64,000 nucleotides of DNA from Cocos nucifera (GCA_006176705.1 QRFJ01000780.1:1240001-1304000); one strand, 5' to 3'. Positions 1 to 12,599 are shown, counted from the first letter of the stretch. Notes: generated from the sequence alone by a model not told the origin. Program-made: numbers and translations.

Positions 1-1989
1 ATCTAATATTTGGATCTCTCAAAAATAAAAAATTAAATAGTTAAGAAAGATCCTAAGAGAAGACACATCTTTTCTTTTCAGGACATCAACCGTTGATGTC
101 CTAAATGAAACTTCATACCTGGATAAGAGGAGACCTTCTCTCCTAGAATATTTTCACACTTTTAGATCTCTTTCTTTCTAATTTTTCTCATAGAAAAATC
201 ATACATAAATTAAGAAGAAAAGATTCTCAAAAGAATCCTAAGAGAAGACTATCTTCTCTTCACTTTTCTCTCATCAGGATATGATCAAATCATGTCTGAA
301 AAGATAACCATGCCCCAACTCCTTAGAGCATCCTTCCCACATCCTCTTCCTCTCTCATAGATTTTTATCATATAAAAATCATATAAAATAAGAAGAAAAT
401 AACATGAAAGAAAAATTGCAAGAGAAAACAATATTCTCTTACCTTTGTCTTCATCAGGACATGAACATAAACTTTTCATGTCCTAATGAAACCTTTTTCT
501 CCAAGAAAGTGGGTGCCTCAAACCTCCACACCAAGACCTCTCTTTCTTCTAGTTTTTATCATGGAAACCAAGAATTTTTTGACACCTAAAAACTTCGAAA
601 GAGGCATCTCCTAACAACCTATGGAAGACTAGGTCAAACCTAGTCAAATAAGGACATAAAGGAGGAATTTGGGGGGCGTCCAACTCTTGGATGCCTCCCC
701 TTAAAAAATTGGCATGAGATTTTACTATTCCTTGCACAAAAGAATGCCAAAAAATGGGCAAACAAAAAATAATATGGCATGGGAAGAAAAGGGCGCATAA
801 GGAATGAAGAGTTTTAGAAATCTAAAACTCTATCAAGGCAAAACAACTTTCTAAGTTTTGACCAATTCAAACTTATTCCCATAATCAATAGAATAGGGGT
901 AGTGGAACTCTGATTAGCATGAAAAAACTCATGCAAAAACTCAATCAAATTGAGCCAATTAGCAATTCAATTGCTAATCGATCTTCCTGCAACACTTGCT
1001 TTAGGTCAAACATCAATCACATTGAATGTTTGACCTTCGAATGATTCTCAATCATTGATTAACCATCTGATTAGATTACAACCTCTTATGTGTATGATCC
1101 TATAGATTTGAACCTAAGTTGGTTGCATAGGAACCAATTTCTGTACCAGTCGAAGTAACCATCTAGCAATGATTTTCGATGTTCGGATAGGTCAAATGTA
1201 TGCAAAGCAACATTCTTAGAACCCTAGCCCATGGTTACCATATAATTCATCCCTATGACCAATAATGCTTAAGATGACTTCGAGTATGTTGTCAACACTT
1301 ATACAAGTTATCTCTATTGTGTCTCAAAATTTTGCAAATCTCATGACTCCTCACGAGGATTATCCAAGTCTAGGTTTTGCTAAATTGAAACATAATGAGT
1401 TATTTTCTTCCTGAAGCTAATCAGGAGTGGTCAATCCTATCTTGACTCATACACCGACTTTATAAGTACTTGACTGTACCTAGAAATCTTTCAAATCTAT
1501 ATTAGAAATACAGGCAATCCAACACCAAAATACAGTGAGTTGCTTGCAAGTCACCATAGTGATCTCAGGTCGAAGGGACACTTATATCCATTAGCCTTAA
1601 CTAGCTACTCTTGACAGTAGAGTGGTACATTGGTCATGTTCAATGTAGATATACTCCTATATCTTATCTGGATGCCATATCAGTATCTCCACACCATTTG
1701 ATTATGAGGACAACCAACGTATATGACATACATCGACCTACACTCGATAAGTTATCGTCCTTGTTAATTACTTATCATTTGATCGTGAATAGCTTAAGAA
1801 TTATCCGATAAATCATCTTTTATCGATTGATTATGGTTCTAAGGACTTCATCATAATTTAGGAGTTCATTTAAAGAAGATAGAACTTTTATGATAAACCA
1901 GCCAAATAATTATTATTATTAGATAATTCATATACTAATTTCAATCATCTATCACTTAGATGATTGACCTTATGATATATTTTCCAACA
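1..1989 (-). repeat. 3' LTR of Copia C, truncated by the window edge
   Basis: It matches the right LTR from about position 7216 onward and ends at TTTTCCAACA, next to the polypurine tract. In element orientation it therefore starts TGTTGG. Compared with the right LTR it lacks about 370 bp near position 940, equivalent to 8176-8547 of the right LTR. The reading frames inside it are not genes. Confidence 0.88.
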
Positions 1990-2003
1990 ACTCTCACTTG
2001 GAC
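1990..2003 (-). other. Polypurine tract of Copia C
   Basis: On the minus strand it reads GTCCAAGTGAGAGT and directly precedes the TGTTGG start of the 3' LTR. This is the expected site for plus-strand DNA priming. The same arrangement recurs at 39378 and 53061. Confidence 0.75.
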
Positions 2004-4660
2004 TAAAGCCAATCAGAATGATATCAAATATCCTATCTTCTACTTAAGTTCATAGAACTCAGTTTCGAGGCCTTGGCAAATGGGTTAGTCAAGTTCTCCA
2101 TTTTCATCGATCTTCCAAAAATCGATGTCACCCTGATTTAAAATCAAAGGTGGTAGCAATGCAGAATATGCTGATCCTTTGATTCTTTAGCCTGAGCTAT
2201 GGCTCTAGTGCTATGATAAGACTGAACATCGATGGAGGGTGCCACTCCTAATCTGCTAATGAACCTCAATAACTATATAGCTTACATGACAGCATCATAT
2301 GCCACGATATACTCTACATCACTAACTGAATAGGCTAAAGTATCCTGCTTGAAATTTTTCCAGCAGATCACTTCTACAATTAGGATATGATCCGATACTT
2401 TCTTATTGTCATCTTGTTCTAACTAAAATTAAAATATTTATATGTTTTAAGTTAGTATTTTCATATTTGAGTTACTGGATCTTAGTATTTTTCAAATACA
2501 TAAGGATTATCTATACAATCTTCCAGTGATCCTCACTTAGATCAAACTGATGTCTACTCACTACATTAGTGAGTATACCATATCTAATTTTGAACATGAA
2601 AAAATTAGATGATAGCCAAATCTTTATTTTTTGTAATGTTGGAATGCCATTTCTAATTAAAAAAAATTTATCCATAGACAATACAAGGAATAACACTACA
2701 GAATATTTTATCTAATTATAAATACAAGATTTATCTTTATTCATAATAAAGACATACGTTCAAAATGTATGTTCCAAAACTGAGATAATAGCCAAACGGA
2801 CTTTACAGGTCTTTATCTTTCCATCTGCGCTACTCTGATCCTTTTGAAAATTTATTTACATCAGTAGGTTTTATCCCTTCAGGTGAATCATCTAGTATCC
2901 ACACACTAGTGATTTTCATGAATTTCAATTTAGATTATGTGGCTCCAAGCCACTTCTCAGAGTCAGACCACTGCATTACATCCCTATAGATGATCGAATT
3001 CTTATTGTTCTCATCGAGCTCAACAGGATCGTCATCCCGAATCTAGACACTGAAGTATCTATCCGACTAATGCAGTACTCTATCGGATCTCCTTAAAGGT
3101 GCCACTTTAATGAGCTCCGAATTTCATATGATCAAATCTGATTCTATAGGTTTACTAGATTATGTCAGTTTAGTTTCTACCAGTCAAAGAAACTCCTTTC
3201 CAAAAGGAATGCCCTACTACTGATGAACATCTTATGTTCTTAGTATGGTAGAATTAATAATCTTTAAACACCTATTGGATCATGATCCAAGTTTATCTAT
3301 GTACAAATCAATGACATAGGCCGATTAACCCTAAACCCGAAGGTGAAAGAGTCTAGGTCTACGTCCGATCCATATCCCATATGAAATCTGCATAATAGAT
3401 TTACTCGATATATTTTCAGAGTAAAATAAGTAGTCACACAAGAGCATAATTTTAAAATAGGCAGACAAGTAAATCCTATCATGGATTGAACCATATCTAT
3501 CAAAGTTTAACTTTTCTTTTTAGATACACTGTATTCCAAAAAGGAATCTATTGAGAGAGAATCTTATTCTCTCCTAGATATGTCATAAATTTACTAGATA
3601 AGTATTCACCTCTTTGATCTGATCAAAGAATTTTAATACCATTTTCAGTTTATTTTTCTAGTTCATTATTGAATCGTTTGAACATTTCAAATGATTCAAG
3701 CCAAATGCACCCATGCCCAGATAGATCGTCTATATTAATATCTTCCTTTGGCACTTAAGTTCATAGGTCCACATACATCACTATATATGAGACTTAGAAC
3801 TTTATCGGCTTCTTCATCTTTTTCAGTAAAAAGTGACTTTGTCATCTTCTCTAGAAGACAAGACTCACAGGCTATGAATGATTCACAATCATTGATGTCG
3901 AGATTTGTCTCTCAAGCTAACCTATTTATCCTGTTCTTGTCAAGATGACTAAGCTTATAATGCCAAATGTAGACATCCAAGACATAATCTAACTTGGATG
4001 TTTATTAAATATGTACATTACACTTAACAAGCTGTATAATTATTAAATATTATTTTTTTATTATCCATATATTATTATAATATTATTCATAATAATATCA
4101 TAATAATCTTTTTTATTGATAAATAATAACCATCTCTGACCAAAAGGCCAACAGAGATCACATTTATCATAAGGATGGATAATAGTGACAATCACTCAAA
4201 TGATATATTTTGAAAATAAGCTTGATAATTTCTAAAGCTAGGATTGTAACAGAACTTCCATCCCTAGCATTTAGGTATTTCTTACCATTTTCAAACATTC
4301 CACTTACCTAAAATCCTTGTAATAAATTACATAGGACTACCGATATTCCATACCCAGGTAACAGAATTATGTATAAAGAAATTTTAAGGTGTTATCATCT
4401 AACATCCTTGATAAGCAACTCTTGCTTCTTTCTCTTGTTCAGCCTGTTATGGTCAAGGCAAGCAAGACAATTTTTCTTCTTATGATCCCTTTTCTAATAT
4501 TAGAAGCACAATGCCTGATTTGGGTCAATATTAGACTAATTATTTTGACTAGGCTTAGAAGCTCCAACATAAACCCATTCGTACTACTGAATCAAATTCA
4601 ACTTTCGATACTAATTATCGAAGTTGGGTCCCATAAGTCATCACTATCGAACAGTGACTG
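1990..4660 (-). pseudogene. Degenerate Copia gag-pol of element C
   Basis: Minus-strand translation shows scattered Copia landmarks. At 2511-2696 an RT piece contains the spacer 'LIRNGIPTLQKIKIWLSS' and ends in an FFM motif. At 3297-3503 lies an integrase/RT linker piece starting 'MIDMVQSMI'. Further right come integrase remnants (about 3540-3960), zinc-knuckle remnants (about 4440-4530) and the gag N-terminus (about 4580-4640). Stops and frameshifts interrupt all of them. The protein family is clear from order and motifs, but no product can be made. Confidence 0.75.
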
Positions 4661-4679
4661 AAGCAATTAGGATTTAGTC

Positions 4680-6695
4680 TTATTTCGAGAAAAAAGAATA
4701 ATAATCTAAAGTATATGAATTATTTTAAGCCTAGAGACTTGGACTTTAGTTTAAAGGTTCTCTCACTATTTTATTCAAATTGGTAGTCTCTACCTCTAAT
4801 TCAAAAATTTACTTTAATTTTTTAGTAGGTACTAGAATCCACATAGACTGCACATAAGTCCAACTTTGGTTGGCCAATCCATGTGCATCTACGAGTAGAT
4901 TCATTAATCAATTATTTCTTCAAATAATTTTTAGTAATTTAATTTTATCCCAGAAACCTAATCAGTAGGCTTTGGCCTCCACTGTAAGGATTCAGTTAGG
5001 TCTAATCATTAACATGATCATACTTGGTGTATTTAACCAACGAATGATTAAGTCCAACTTTGGTTGAAAAACCTAACCACCATTAAAGAGACACTTCTAA
5101 GTTATCATATTATGAATGATAATTTCATTAGTCAATAAGCACCAGACCTTGGGGCCTCTAATAATTATTGAGTTAATGGACCCATTATCATCTAACTTAA
5201 TGGGAGGCTATGACTCAGTTATCTCCATAACTTTATCATTTTAAGGACCTAATAATTTTAAAAAATTTAAATTATTTATGATTTAAGGATGGAAAAGATA
5301 TGGACCAATTTGCTCCCACTGACTTCACCAAGTCAAGTCTTCTCATGATTTTTCAAGTCTTTGATAAGGACTAGGATCAACATCGATCTATGGGCACCTA
5401 GATCAGTCTCATTGATTTTCTATGTGACATGGATTAGCATGAATCAATAAGCAACCTAATCAAGATCTGATTAACCACATTGATCAAGTAAGTAAAATCG
5501 GTGGGAGGGTCTGCCAAGGCTTGCCTTAGACACCATTAGAAATGGCTAGATAAATGGGCTGCTAATTAAAAACCATCGATCTAGGATGCTAGATTTATCT
5601 TAGATACCAATCGATTTATCAATTTTGATTTGCTCTGCCTAAAGACTCGAGCTCGACCACTGAGCCATAATTAGTATCCATTTGTTAAAAATATGAACTT
5701 TGATCAACTACAACTATTAAAGTGATCTAAAGAAATGATTTAATTATAATTAATTATTAATTAAATTTGATCAATTTTTTAACTAAGTTCATATTTAATC
5801 TAATCTCAGGTCTAACCCAATTAAGGACCTGATCAAAGCTAACCCATTATCCTTTAACCTATATTTTATGAAATTATCTTAGGATCTTTAAATCATAAAT
5901 CTAAATTCTAAACAATCACTTAATTTTTAATTAAATTTAAAGCTTATGAGTTTAGATTTATAGAATCTCAAAACTAATTTCTAATTTGATCATTTGAAAT
6001 GTTTTTAAATTGTAAACAGTTTACATTGAATCATATTCAATATATAGTTTTAGATCTGATTTATTTTAATATTTTGATCATGTCCTAGAATTTTGAATTT
6101 AGAATTTTATAGAAAGTAAGTTTTTAATTTAAATTCTATAAAATAAATATATCACATACATTCTGGATTCAAAACAAAAATTACATATCCACATATGCAA
6201 TAATAGAATTTAGATCTAAACATAAAACACATCGCATGGATCATATCATAAATTATTTAAATTTAGATTTAAAATTTAAAAATAAATTATAAATTATTTT
6301 AGATCTCATCTAACATATTTATGATTTAGATTATTCGAGTCAGCACATACTAGGACAATCTCTCCACTATAAGAAATAAATCTTACAGTAGGACAATCTT
6401 ATAATCAGTATATCCAATCCGATATTATTTTGATCTAATCTAAATAATCTAAAATAAATCTAATAACTATTTAATTTTAGATTTAATATTAAAAAATAAA
6501 TCATCAAATTATTTAGATCATATCTAACTTATTCATGATCCAAAAATAGATTAGCACATACTAGGACCATCTCTCCATTATAAGGAGTAAATCTTACAAT
6601 AGGACAATCTTATAATCAGTATATATAATCTATAGAGTCTTATTTTTTAGATTTAATTTAATATAAATATGATCATGTTATAATAGAACCTAGAT
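4680..6695 (-). other. Untranslated leader of Copia C
   Basis: This AT-rich 2-kb stretch lies between the primer site and the gag remnant and has no open frame of note. It is clearly related to the leader of Copia A (43330-45224): both carry the 'taagtccaactttggttg' type motif and a pair of about 85-bp blocks near the primer site. Confidence 0.6.
6342..6640 (-). repeat. Paired ~85-bp leader motif, copies 1 and 2 (Copia C)
   Basis: Blocks at about 6342-6425 and 6553-6640 both begin AGCACATACTAGGAC, continue with CTCTCCA and TAAATCTTACA, and end near CTTATAATCAGTATAT. A diverged pair sits at the same place in Copia A (44877-45128). In element orientation they lie just downstream of the primer-binding site. 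Confidence 0.7.
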
Positions 6696-6711
6696 GCTCT
6701 GATATCACTAA
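6696..6711 (-). other. Primer-binding site of Copia C
   Basis: The plus strand reads GCTCTGATATCACTAA. Its reverse complement resembles TGGTATCAGAGC, complementary to the 3' end of initiator tRNA-Met and typical of plant Copia elements. It abuts the LTR that starts at 6712 and has one or two mismatches. Confidence 0.7.
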
Positions 6712-7556
6712 TGAAAAATATACAAGATTTTATGCATAAATTTCAAATTTTTTTAAAAATATAATGCAGCAGAAGTTATAAATTAGATTATTTAATTTAT
6801 AAATACATATAATCTAATTACTAAACTATACATCTAAGATCTATAATATATTATATTATATTTTAAATTATAAAATAAATATTTTGATATTGATTAAATC
6901 AATATCCTAGATCTAGAATGATTTTAGATCTAAAATCTAGGTCACATCTAGGTGAGAGGAGATCAAATCTTCTATCTTGCATGGGTTGAAAACTCTGTGG
7001 TTAATTTTTATTGTTGCCTTTGAAATCGCACATGCGTTCGATCTCTATAGGTGATCTACATGAGGCTGTAATAAAATCGGAGGTTCGTCGAACGAAGATT
7101 CGCTCGAAATACTAACTTCTCGCAAATCCCTTCGGATGGTTAATCTAAAATTTATTCTTCGGATCTCTTAGATACTCCAAGAGATGAAAAATAAGTAGAG
7201 GAATAAGAAATAAATTCAATCTTTAGATCTTTCAAAAATCAAAAATTAAATAATTAAGAAAGATCCTAAGAGAAGATACATCTTTTCTTTTCAGGACATC
7301 AACCATTGATGTCCTAAATGGATCTTCATACCTGAACAATAGAAGATCTTCTTCTTTAAAATATTTTCATGCTTGCAGATCTCTTCCTTTCTGATTTTTT
7401 TTATAGAAAAATCATATATAAATTAAGAAGAAAAGATTCTCAAAAAAATCCTAAGAGAAGACTATCTTCTCTTTACTTTCCTCTCATTAGGATATGATCA
7501 AATCATGTCTGAAAAGATCACCATACTCCAACTCCTTGGAGCATCCTTTCCATGCC

Positions 7557-7599
<43 letters not shown>

Positions 7600-9590
7600 A
7601 GATTTTTATCATATAAAAATCATATAAAAAAAGAAGGAAATAATATGGAAGAAAAATTGCAAGAGAAAATAATATTCTCTTACCTTTGTCTTCATCAGGA
7701 CATGAACTTTTCATGTCCTAATGAAACCTTTTTCGCCAAGGAAGTGGGCACGTCAAACCTCTATGCCAAGACCTCTCTTTCTTCTAGTTTTTACTATGGA
7801 AAACAAGAATTTTTTGATGCCTAAAAACTTAGAAGGAGGCATCCCCTAACAACCTATGGAAGACTAGGTCAAACCTAGTCAAATAAGGACATAAAGGAAA
7901 ATTTTGGGGGGCATCCAACTCTTGGACGCCTCCCCCTAAAAGATTGGCATAAGATTTCACTATTCCTCACACAAAAGAATGCTAAAAAATGGGCGAACAA
8001 AAAATAATATGGCATGGGAAAAAAGGGCGCATAAGGAATGAAGAGTTTTAGAAATCTAAAACCCTATCAAGGCATAACAACTTTCCAAGTTCTGACTAAT
8101 TCAAACTTATTCTCATAATCAATGGAATAGGGGGTATGGAACTCTGATTAGCATGAGAAAACTCATGCAAAAACCAAATGTAATGGCGAAAAAAAAATTG
8201 GCGTGGCTTCTTAATGGGTGCAAAGGGAGAAGTAGAATCCCAGTCCAACTAGAAGTCTTGCAGTTTGATTAGGTCAAAGTATTTTAAATCCAATTCAAAT
8301 TAGTTTTGAGTCAACCTAACAAATAGATAATTCTAATCTAATTAGGAGCCTTATTAAATTATATTTAAATTTAATTTAATTTTTAATCATATTAAAAATT
8401 AGATGGACTCAAGTCCTAGTCGAATAGAAACTTATTTTTTCTTATAATTGGCTTATCCAATAAATTAATTAGACTTAATCTAATTAAGTCTAAATCAATT
8501 CTAATTGAATCTAATTCAATTAGACTTAATCTTAGACTGATTGCTTAATCAAATTAAGCCAATTAATAATCCAATTGCTAATCGATCCTCCTACAATATT
8601 TGCTTTAGTTCAAATATTAATCGTATTGAATGTTTGACCTTAGAATGATTCTCAATCATTGATTAACCATTTGATTAGATTACAACCTCTTATTTATATG
8701 ATTCTATAGGTTCGAACCTAAGCTGATAGTATAGAAATCAATTTCTATACCAGTCGAAATAACCATCTAGCAATGGTTTCCGATATTCGGATAGATCGAA
8801 TGTATGCAAAGCAACATTCTTAGAACCTTGGCTCATGATTATCGTATAATTCATTCTTATGACTAATAATGCTTAAGATGACTTTGAGTATGCTATCAAT
8901 ACTCATATAAGTCATCTCTATTATGTCTCAAAATTTTACAAATTTCGTGACTTCTCACGAGAATTATCCTGACCTAGGTTTTACTAAATTGAAACACAAT
9001 GAGTCATTCTCTTCATGAAGCTAATCAGAAGTGGTCAATTCTATCTTGACTCATACACCGACTTCATAAGTACTTGACTGTAGTCAGAAATCTTTCAAAC
9101 CTATATTAGAAATACAAGCAGTCCGACAATAAAGTAAGTGAGTTGCTTGCAAGTCACCATGGTGATCTTAGATCGAAATGATACTTATATCCATTGGCCT
9201 TAACTAGCTACTCTTGATAGTAGAGTGCTATATTGATCACGTTCAGTGTAGATATACTCCTATATCTTACCTGAATACCATACCAGTATCTCCACACTAC
9301 TTGATTATGAGGATAATCAATGTATATGGCATACAGCGATCTATACTTGATAAGTTATCATTCTTATTAATAACTTATTATTTAATCATGAATAGTTCAA
9401 GAACCATCCAATAAATCATTCTTTATCGATTGATTATGGTTTTAAGGACCATCATAATTTAGGAGTTCATTTCAAGAAGATATAACTTCTATGATGAACC
9501 AGCCAAATAATTATTATTATTAAATAATTTATATATTAATTCTAATTATCTATCATTTAGATGATTGGCTTTAGGACATATTTTTTAATA
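6712..9590 (-). repeat. 5' LTR of Copia C
   Basis: This 2879-bp repeat begins TGAAAAATA next to the primer site and ends TTTTTTAATA, where the final CA of the family is changed to TA. It contains a CT microsatellite and a 370-bp AT-rich block absent from the left LTR. Open frames inside it are chance reading frames. Confidence 0.87.
7557..7598. repeat. (CT)n microsatellite
   Basis: An uninterrupted run of about 20 CT units lies inside the 5' LTR of Copia C. The left LTR has only a short CT-rich stretch at the matching place (about 345-358), so the run expanded in one LTR after insertion. Confidence 0.95.
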
Positions 9591-10223
9591 GCTTAAAGTT
9601 TGGTGGAAACGGCTCCTTCATGATCTTCTCATCGAAGGTTCACTGCTAAATCCGTCGTAGGGCCGAAAAGAGGAAGCTTTATTAATGGCTTCAATAAGCT
9701 TGTCGAGCTCTTGAAGCCTTCTTTCCAGAGTTTGATCCTAGATGGTGCATGCCTTTGACTGCTGAGGAGAATGGCAGTCGAAAGTGGAATCATGCCTAGA
9801 CAGTGGGCTAGGAGATTGCCGATGGGTTTGCTTCTTCCTCGGGCTTTGAGGTAGCATCCGAGGAAGCTCGGTTTGTTGTGGCGGCTGGGAGACCGACAGT
9901 TGAGGTGGCATCGTTGCATGGGGTGCAATCAAAACCACCAAGAAAAATATGGGCTACACCATAAAGGGTGTTGCAGGGGCAGCCTGGCTTGGCTGCGGCA
10001 CCGCTGGGGGAGGCGTGAAGGTATTTTAGACCGTCTGAACGATAACCGTCAAAGTGTTAACCTACTAGAGGAGCAGATTGAATTGGTCTATTATAATTTG
10101 GATGGGTTGGGCCGACAAAGAGGTTTCCGGCGTAGGGAGTTGACTTTGATCGTCAGCTCGAAGATCCATCTGGTGGGAGGTGGTAGTATCGGTGAGACGC
10201 AATGATGTCTTCTTTGGTGGCAT
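9591..10223 (-). pseudogene. N-terminal gag remnant of the Gypsy fragment
   Basis: Translation from the ATG at 10223 gives about 50 residues (start MPPKKTSLRL) before a TAG stop near 10064. Further in-frame pieces rich in Gln, Pro and Ser follow to about 9700. There is no capsid core, because the rest is removed at the Copia C junction. Overlapping plus-strand frames look like shadows. Confidence 0.45.
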
Positions 10224-10790
10224 GTTGGAAAGAAGGTCCTTCCTCTATCTGTTGTTACTTGAAATACTTCGCTTCGGGAGTGGAGTGGTCAGCCTTGCGT
10301 AGGAGTGCTGGAGTAACCTGCAAAATAAAATTTGAATAGGAGAATTTGACTCCAATGAGGATCCTCCGACGCTCAAGTCAGCAGAACAAAGAAGCAACAA
10401 TGAGTTCTCTAAGAGAGATTACTTGCTTACCAGGATCCTCGGAGCTTATAATATTTATAGAAGGAATATCTCGTAGACGTTACATTGCTTCATTGATTTG
10501 GGCCACTAATCATGCTATTCTGGGATTAAGGTTGTTCTTCTGAAATGGGAAGGCTTTTATCGGCATGATCAGAATGCCTTATCTATTTTTGGAAGTTTAG
10601 CTGGAGTGGAAAATAGCGGGATTATGGTTAGACTATAACTGGATTGTCATTTATTCGGAAAGGAACCATTGGGAGCGCCGAGGGACTGTTCGTCTGTAGT
10701 AATTTAAAAGGCCATAAGCTCCGCTATTGGATCAACCATGCAGCACACTTCAGCTCACTCTTCGAGTCAAAGAAGATGTAGGGAATCCTC
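9591..10790 (-). mobile_element. Fragment of a Tat-type Gypsy element (gag leader and LTR edge)
   Basis: On the minus strand, a peptide beginning MPPKKTSLRL (ATG at 10223) and a following acidic and Gln/Pro-rich stretch match the start of gag in Tat-lineage Gypsy elements. Upstream of it (10240-10440) is sequence of the kind found at Tat LTR ends, including GACTTGAGCGTCGGAGGATC on the minus strand. The fragment stops at the edge of Copia C, so Copia C probably inserted into it. The right limit is uncertain. Confidence 0.5.
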
Positions 10791-11367
10791 ATTCCTCAAT
10801 ATGCTAGTATTTTCATGCTAATCCGAGATGATTTGGGCATTGATCAGGCCAATTCGCCATATTTATGTAACCATAATAACAGATTCTAAAGCAATTTCTA
10901 AACTAGTGGCGGCCAAAATACAAGCACCACTTAAAGGTGAGCCTCAACTTGGTCTGCAGTTCTATCTTAGTATCATAGTTGCCTTCCAATCCCATAGGAA
11001 TGCAATGATTGCCATATCTTAAACTCATAATTTTAGGCCAGAGACATGACAATTTAAAAATGTATCCAAGCATGTCTACAATCATGCTTGGGTACCTTAC
11101 ATGCTTATAATGTTGAAATATATATTTTTATAATTTTGATAATTTTATTTAATTATATGTATATGTCATCATTGATTACTAAATTATCTTTTTAGGGAAA
11201 AGTGGAAAACAGGTCAAAGCAAAAGAACAAAGCAGAAGACATGAAACTAAGTGTGACATTGATCATCCAGCATGTCCTTGTAAGATTGCAACTATTTTTT
11301 TTAAGATAATAACATTTTAAAAATATTTTATATATAGTGAATTTATGAAGGTGTGATGACCACTCCA
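10791..11367. other. Unassigned intergenic sequence
   Basis: I recognise no gene here. A 64-codon plus-strand frame at 10828-11022 has no detectable motif. AT content rises towards the tRNA. Confidence 0.4.
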
Positions 11368-11451
11368 GTCAGGATGGCCGAGTGGTCTAAGGCGCCAGAC
11401 TCAAGTTCTGGTCCTCGTGAGAGGGCGTGGGTTCAAATCCCACTTCTGACA
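11368..11451 (+). tRNA. tRNA-Leu (anticodon CAA), no intron
   Basis: This is an 84-nt cloverleaf of the long-variable-arm class. The acceptor arm is GTCAGGA with TTCTGAC and discriminator A. The D-loop region is TGGCCGAGTGGTCTAAGGC. The anticodon stem CCAGA/TCTGG encloses loop CTCAAGT (anticodon CAA), followed by a long variable arm (about GTCCTCGTGAGAGGGC) and the T-arm GTGGGTTCAAATCCCAC. Internal A- and B-box sequences are intact, and a run of seven T follows within 15 nt. CCA is not encoded, as expected for a nuclear gene. It looks functional and decodes UUG. Confidence 0.96.
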
Positions 11452-11458
11452 ATATAAA

Positions 11459-11465
11459 TTTTTTT
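11459..11465 (+). terminator. RNA polymerase III T-run terminator
   Basis: Seven consecutive T residues begin 8 nt after the tRNA discriminator base, the usual Pol III stop signal. Confidence 0.8.
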
Positions 11466-12010
11466 AATTTTAAAAATTACATGCTATGTATAAAAAAAAT
11501 TATCTCATGTTACTATTCTCAAAATCCTTTAAAACCTTAGTCGCATGCATTGGAATTTGTTGATTTAATTAACAACCATATTTATATAATGTATAAAATA
11601 ATGTATCCCTTTTAACAGTTTTCAAAATTGTATAAAACCATAGTCACGTACGCAACGCCAAAACGCATTCTTAGCATTAACAATATGCATCTCTTTAATT
11701 TAAAAATTATATTTACAACCACTGATTTTTCAGAAGTCATACATAATCTAGAAAAAAAAATATTGTGTTACTTCTTCCCAATATTTTATAAAACTATGGG
11801 CATGGAATATATCTTTTTTTATTTTAAAATTATATTTACGATACTTGTTTTCAAAGATATAATGTATAAAAAGATATATCTCTTGTTACTTTTTTTCAAA
11901 ATTTTATATAACTTCAATCACATACACATGATGCCAAGATGTATTCTTTGAGTCCAGCAGTTGACACCATACATCCTTTAATTTTAAAAATTATATTTGT
12001 GAGTGCCATT
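11466..12010. repeat. Degenerate AT-rich tandem repeat, ~110-165 bp unit
   Basis: Four blocks start near 11487, 11590, 11757 and 11867. They share the order GTATAAAA..., TTACT/TTTTCAAAAT, TATAAAAC...TAGTCAC, and TTTAATTTTAAAAATTATAT. A related single block lies at about 18155-18285. I recognise no coding function; the 107-codon frame at 11628-11951 is low-complexity sequence. Confidence 0.6.
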
Positions 12011-12252
12011 CGTTGGTTATTAAGGGCATTCCAAAAATATCTTAGATAGAAATTTGGCTTCAAATTAAGTTTCAAATTAATAGATGCCAAAGAAGATGGC
12101 AATCGCACAAAAAGCAAAAGACTATTAAATTAGTAGAGGCAAATAAAGCTTTTACTTATTTTTGTTAATTTATGAACAAGATCTATATGGAAATATAGAT
12201 CCACGAATCCATACATTTTGAATAGAAAAAGAATCAATAGAAAAAAGAATCC
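12011..12252. other. AT-rich spacer before the LINE
   Basis: I see no gene or named repeat in this stretch. It ends at the LINE target-site duplication. Confidence 0.5.
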
Positions 12253-12266
12253 GACATATCTTTCTC
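12253..12266. repeat. LINE target-site duplication, left copy
   Basis: The 14-bp GACATATCTTTCTC is repeated exactly at 17732-17745. It lies next to a T-run (12268-12277), which is the LINE poly(A) tail read on the plus strand. Confidence 0.9.
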
Positions 12267-12599
12267 TCTTTTTTTTTATCACATATGGGCAATCACACCT
12301 TTCTAGTATGAGTGCAGCCTAAAAAATTAGAATACAAAATATTACACAATGCCCTAGGATATTCATCACCTTAACTCCAAGCCCAATCACCGGAATCATT
12401 GGCAACAAAGGCGGTGACCCGATCTGCAGTGCTATTTACCTTCCTGTAAACATGGTGAACGATCATCGTAGTGAAGTGACAGAGTGATTCTCAAATATTT
12501 TGGAGTAGAGGATGAACGTTCAGCTACTTTGTGTTGCCCCGAATCCAGCCAATGATGATAATAATCATTCTCAACAAAGATCCTATCTGCATGCAGCAC

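Larger units (their letters stand above)
1..9590 (-). mobile_element. Copia LTR retrotransposon C (Angela/BARE-like), left end outside window
   Basis: Two long direct repeats (1-1989 and 6712-9590) bracket a 4.7-kb internal region. On the minus strand the order is LTR, tRNA-iMet-type primer site (6696-6711), leader, gag/pol remnants and polypurine tract (1990-2003), so the element reads right to left. Coding remnants resemble BARE-1/Angela Copia polyproteins, with integrase, RT and RNase H in Copia order. All frames are broken, and gag is internally deleted because the zinc-knuckle region near 4450-4530 runs almost directly into the gag N-terminus near 4580-4640. The left LTR start and the left target duplication lie outside the window. 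Confidence 0.88.

Noticed and set aside
7487..7824. Opposed frames with Arg-Glu or Leu-Ser runs
   Set aside because: They come from the (CT)n microsatellite within an LTR.
9629..10205. Overlapping frames on both strands looking like a small gene
   Set aside because: Composition and the MPPKKTSLRL start fit a decayed Gypsy gag; the plus-strand frame has no motif.
11628..11951. 107-codon plus-strand frame beside the tRNA
   Set aside because: AT-rich low-complexity sequence within the degenerate tandem repeat.
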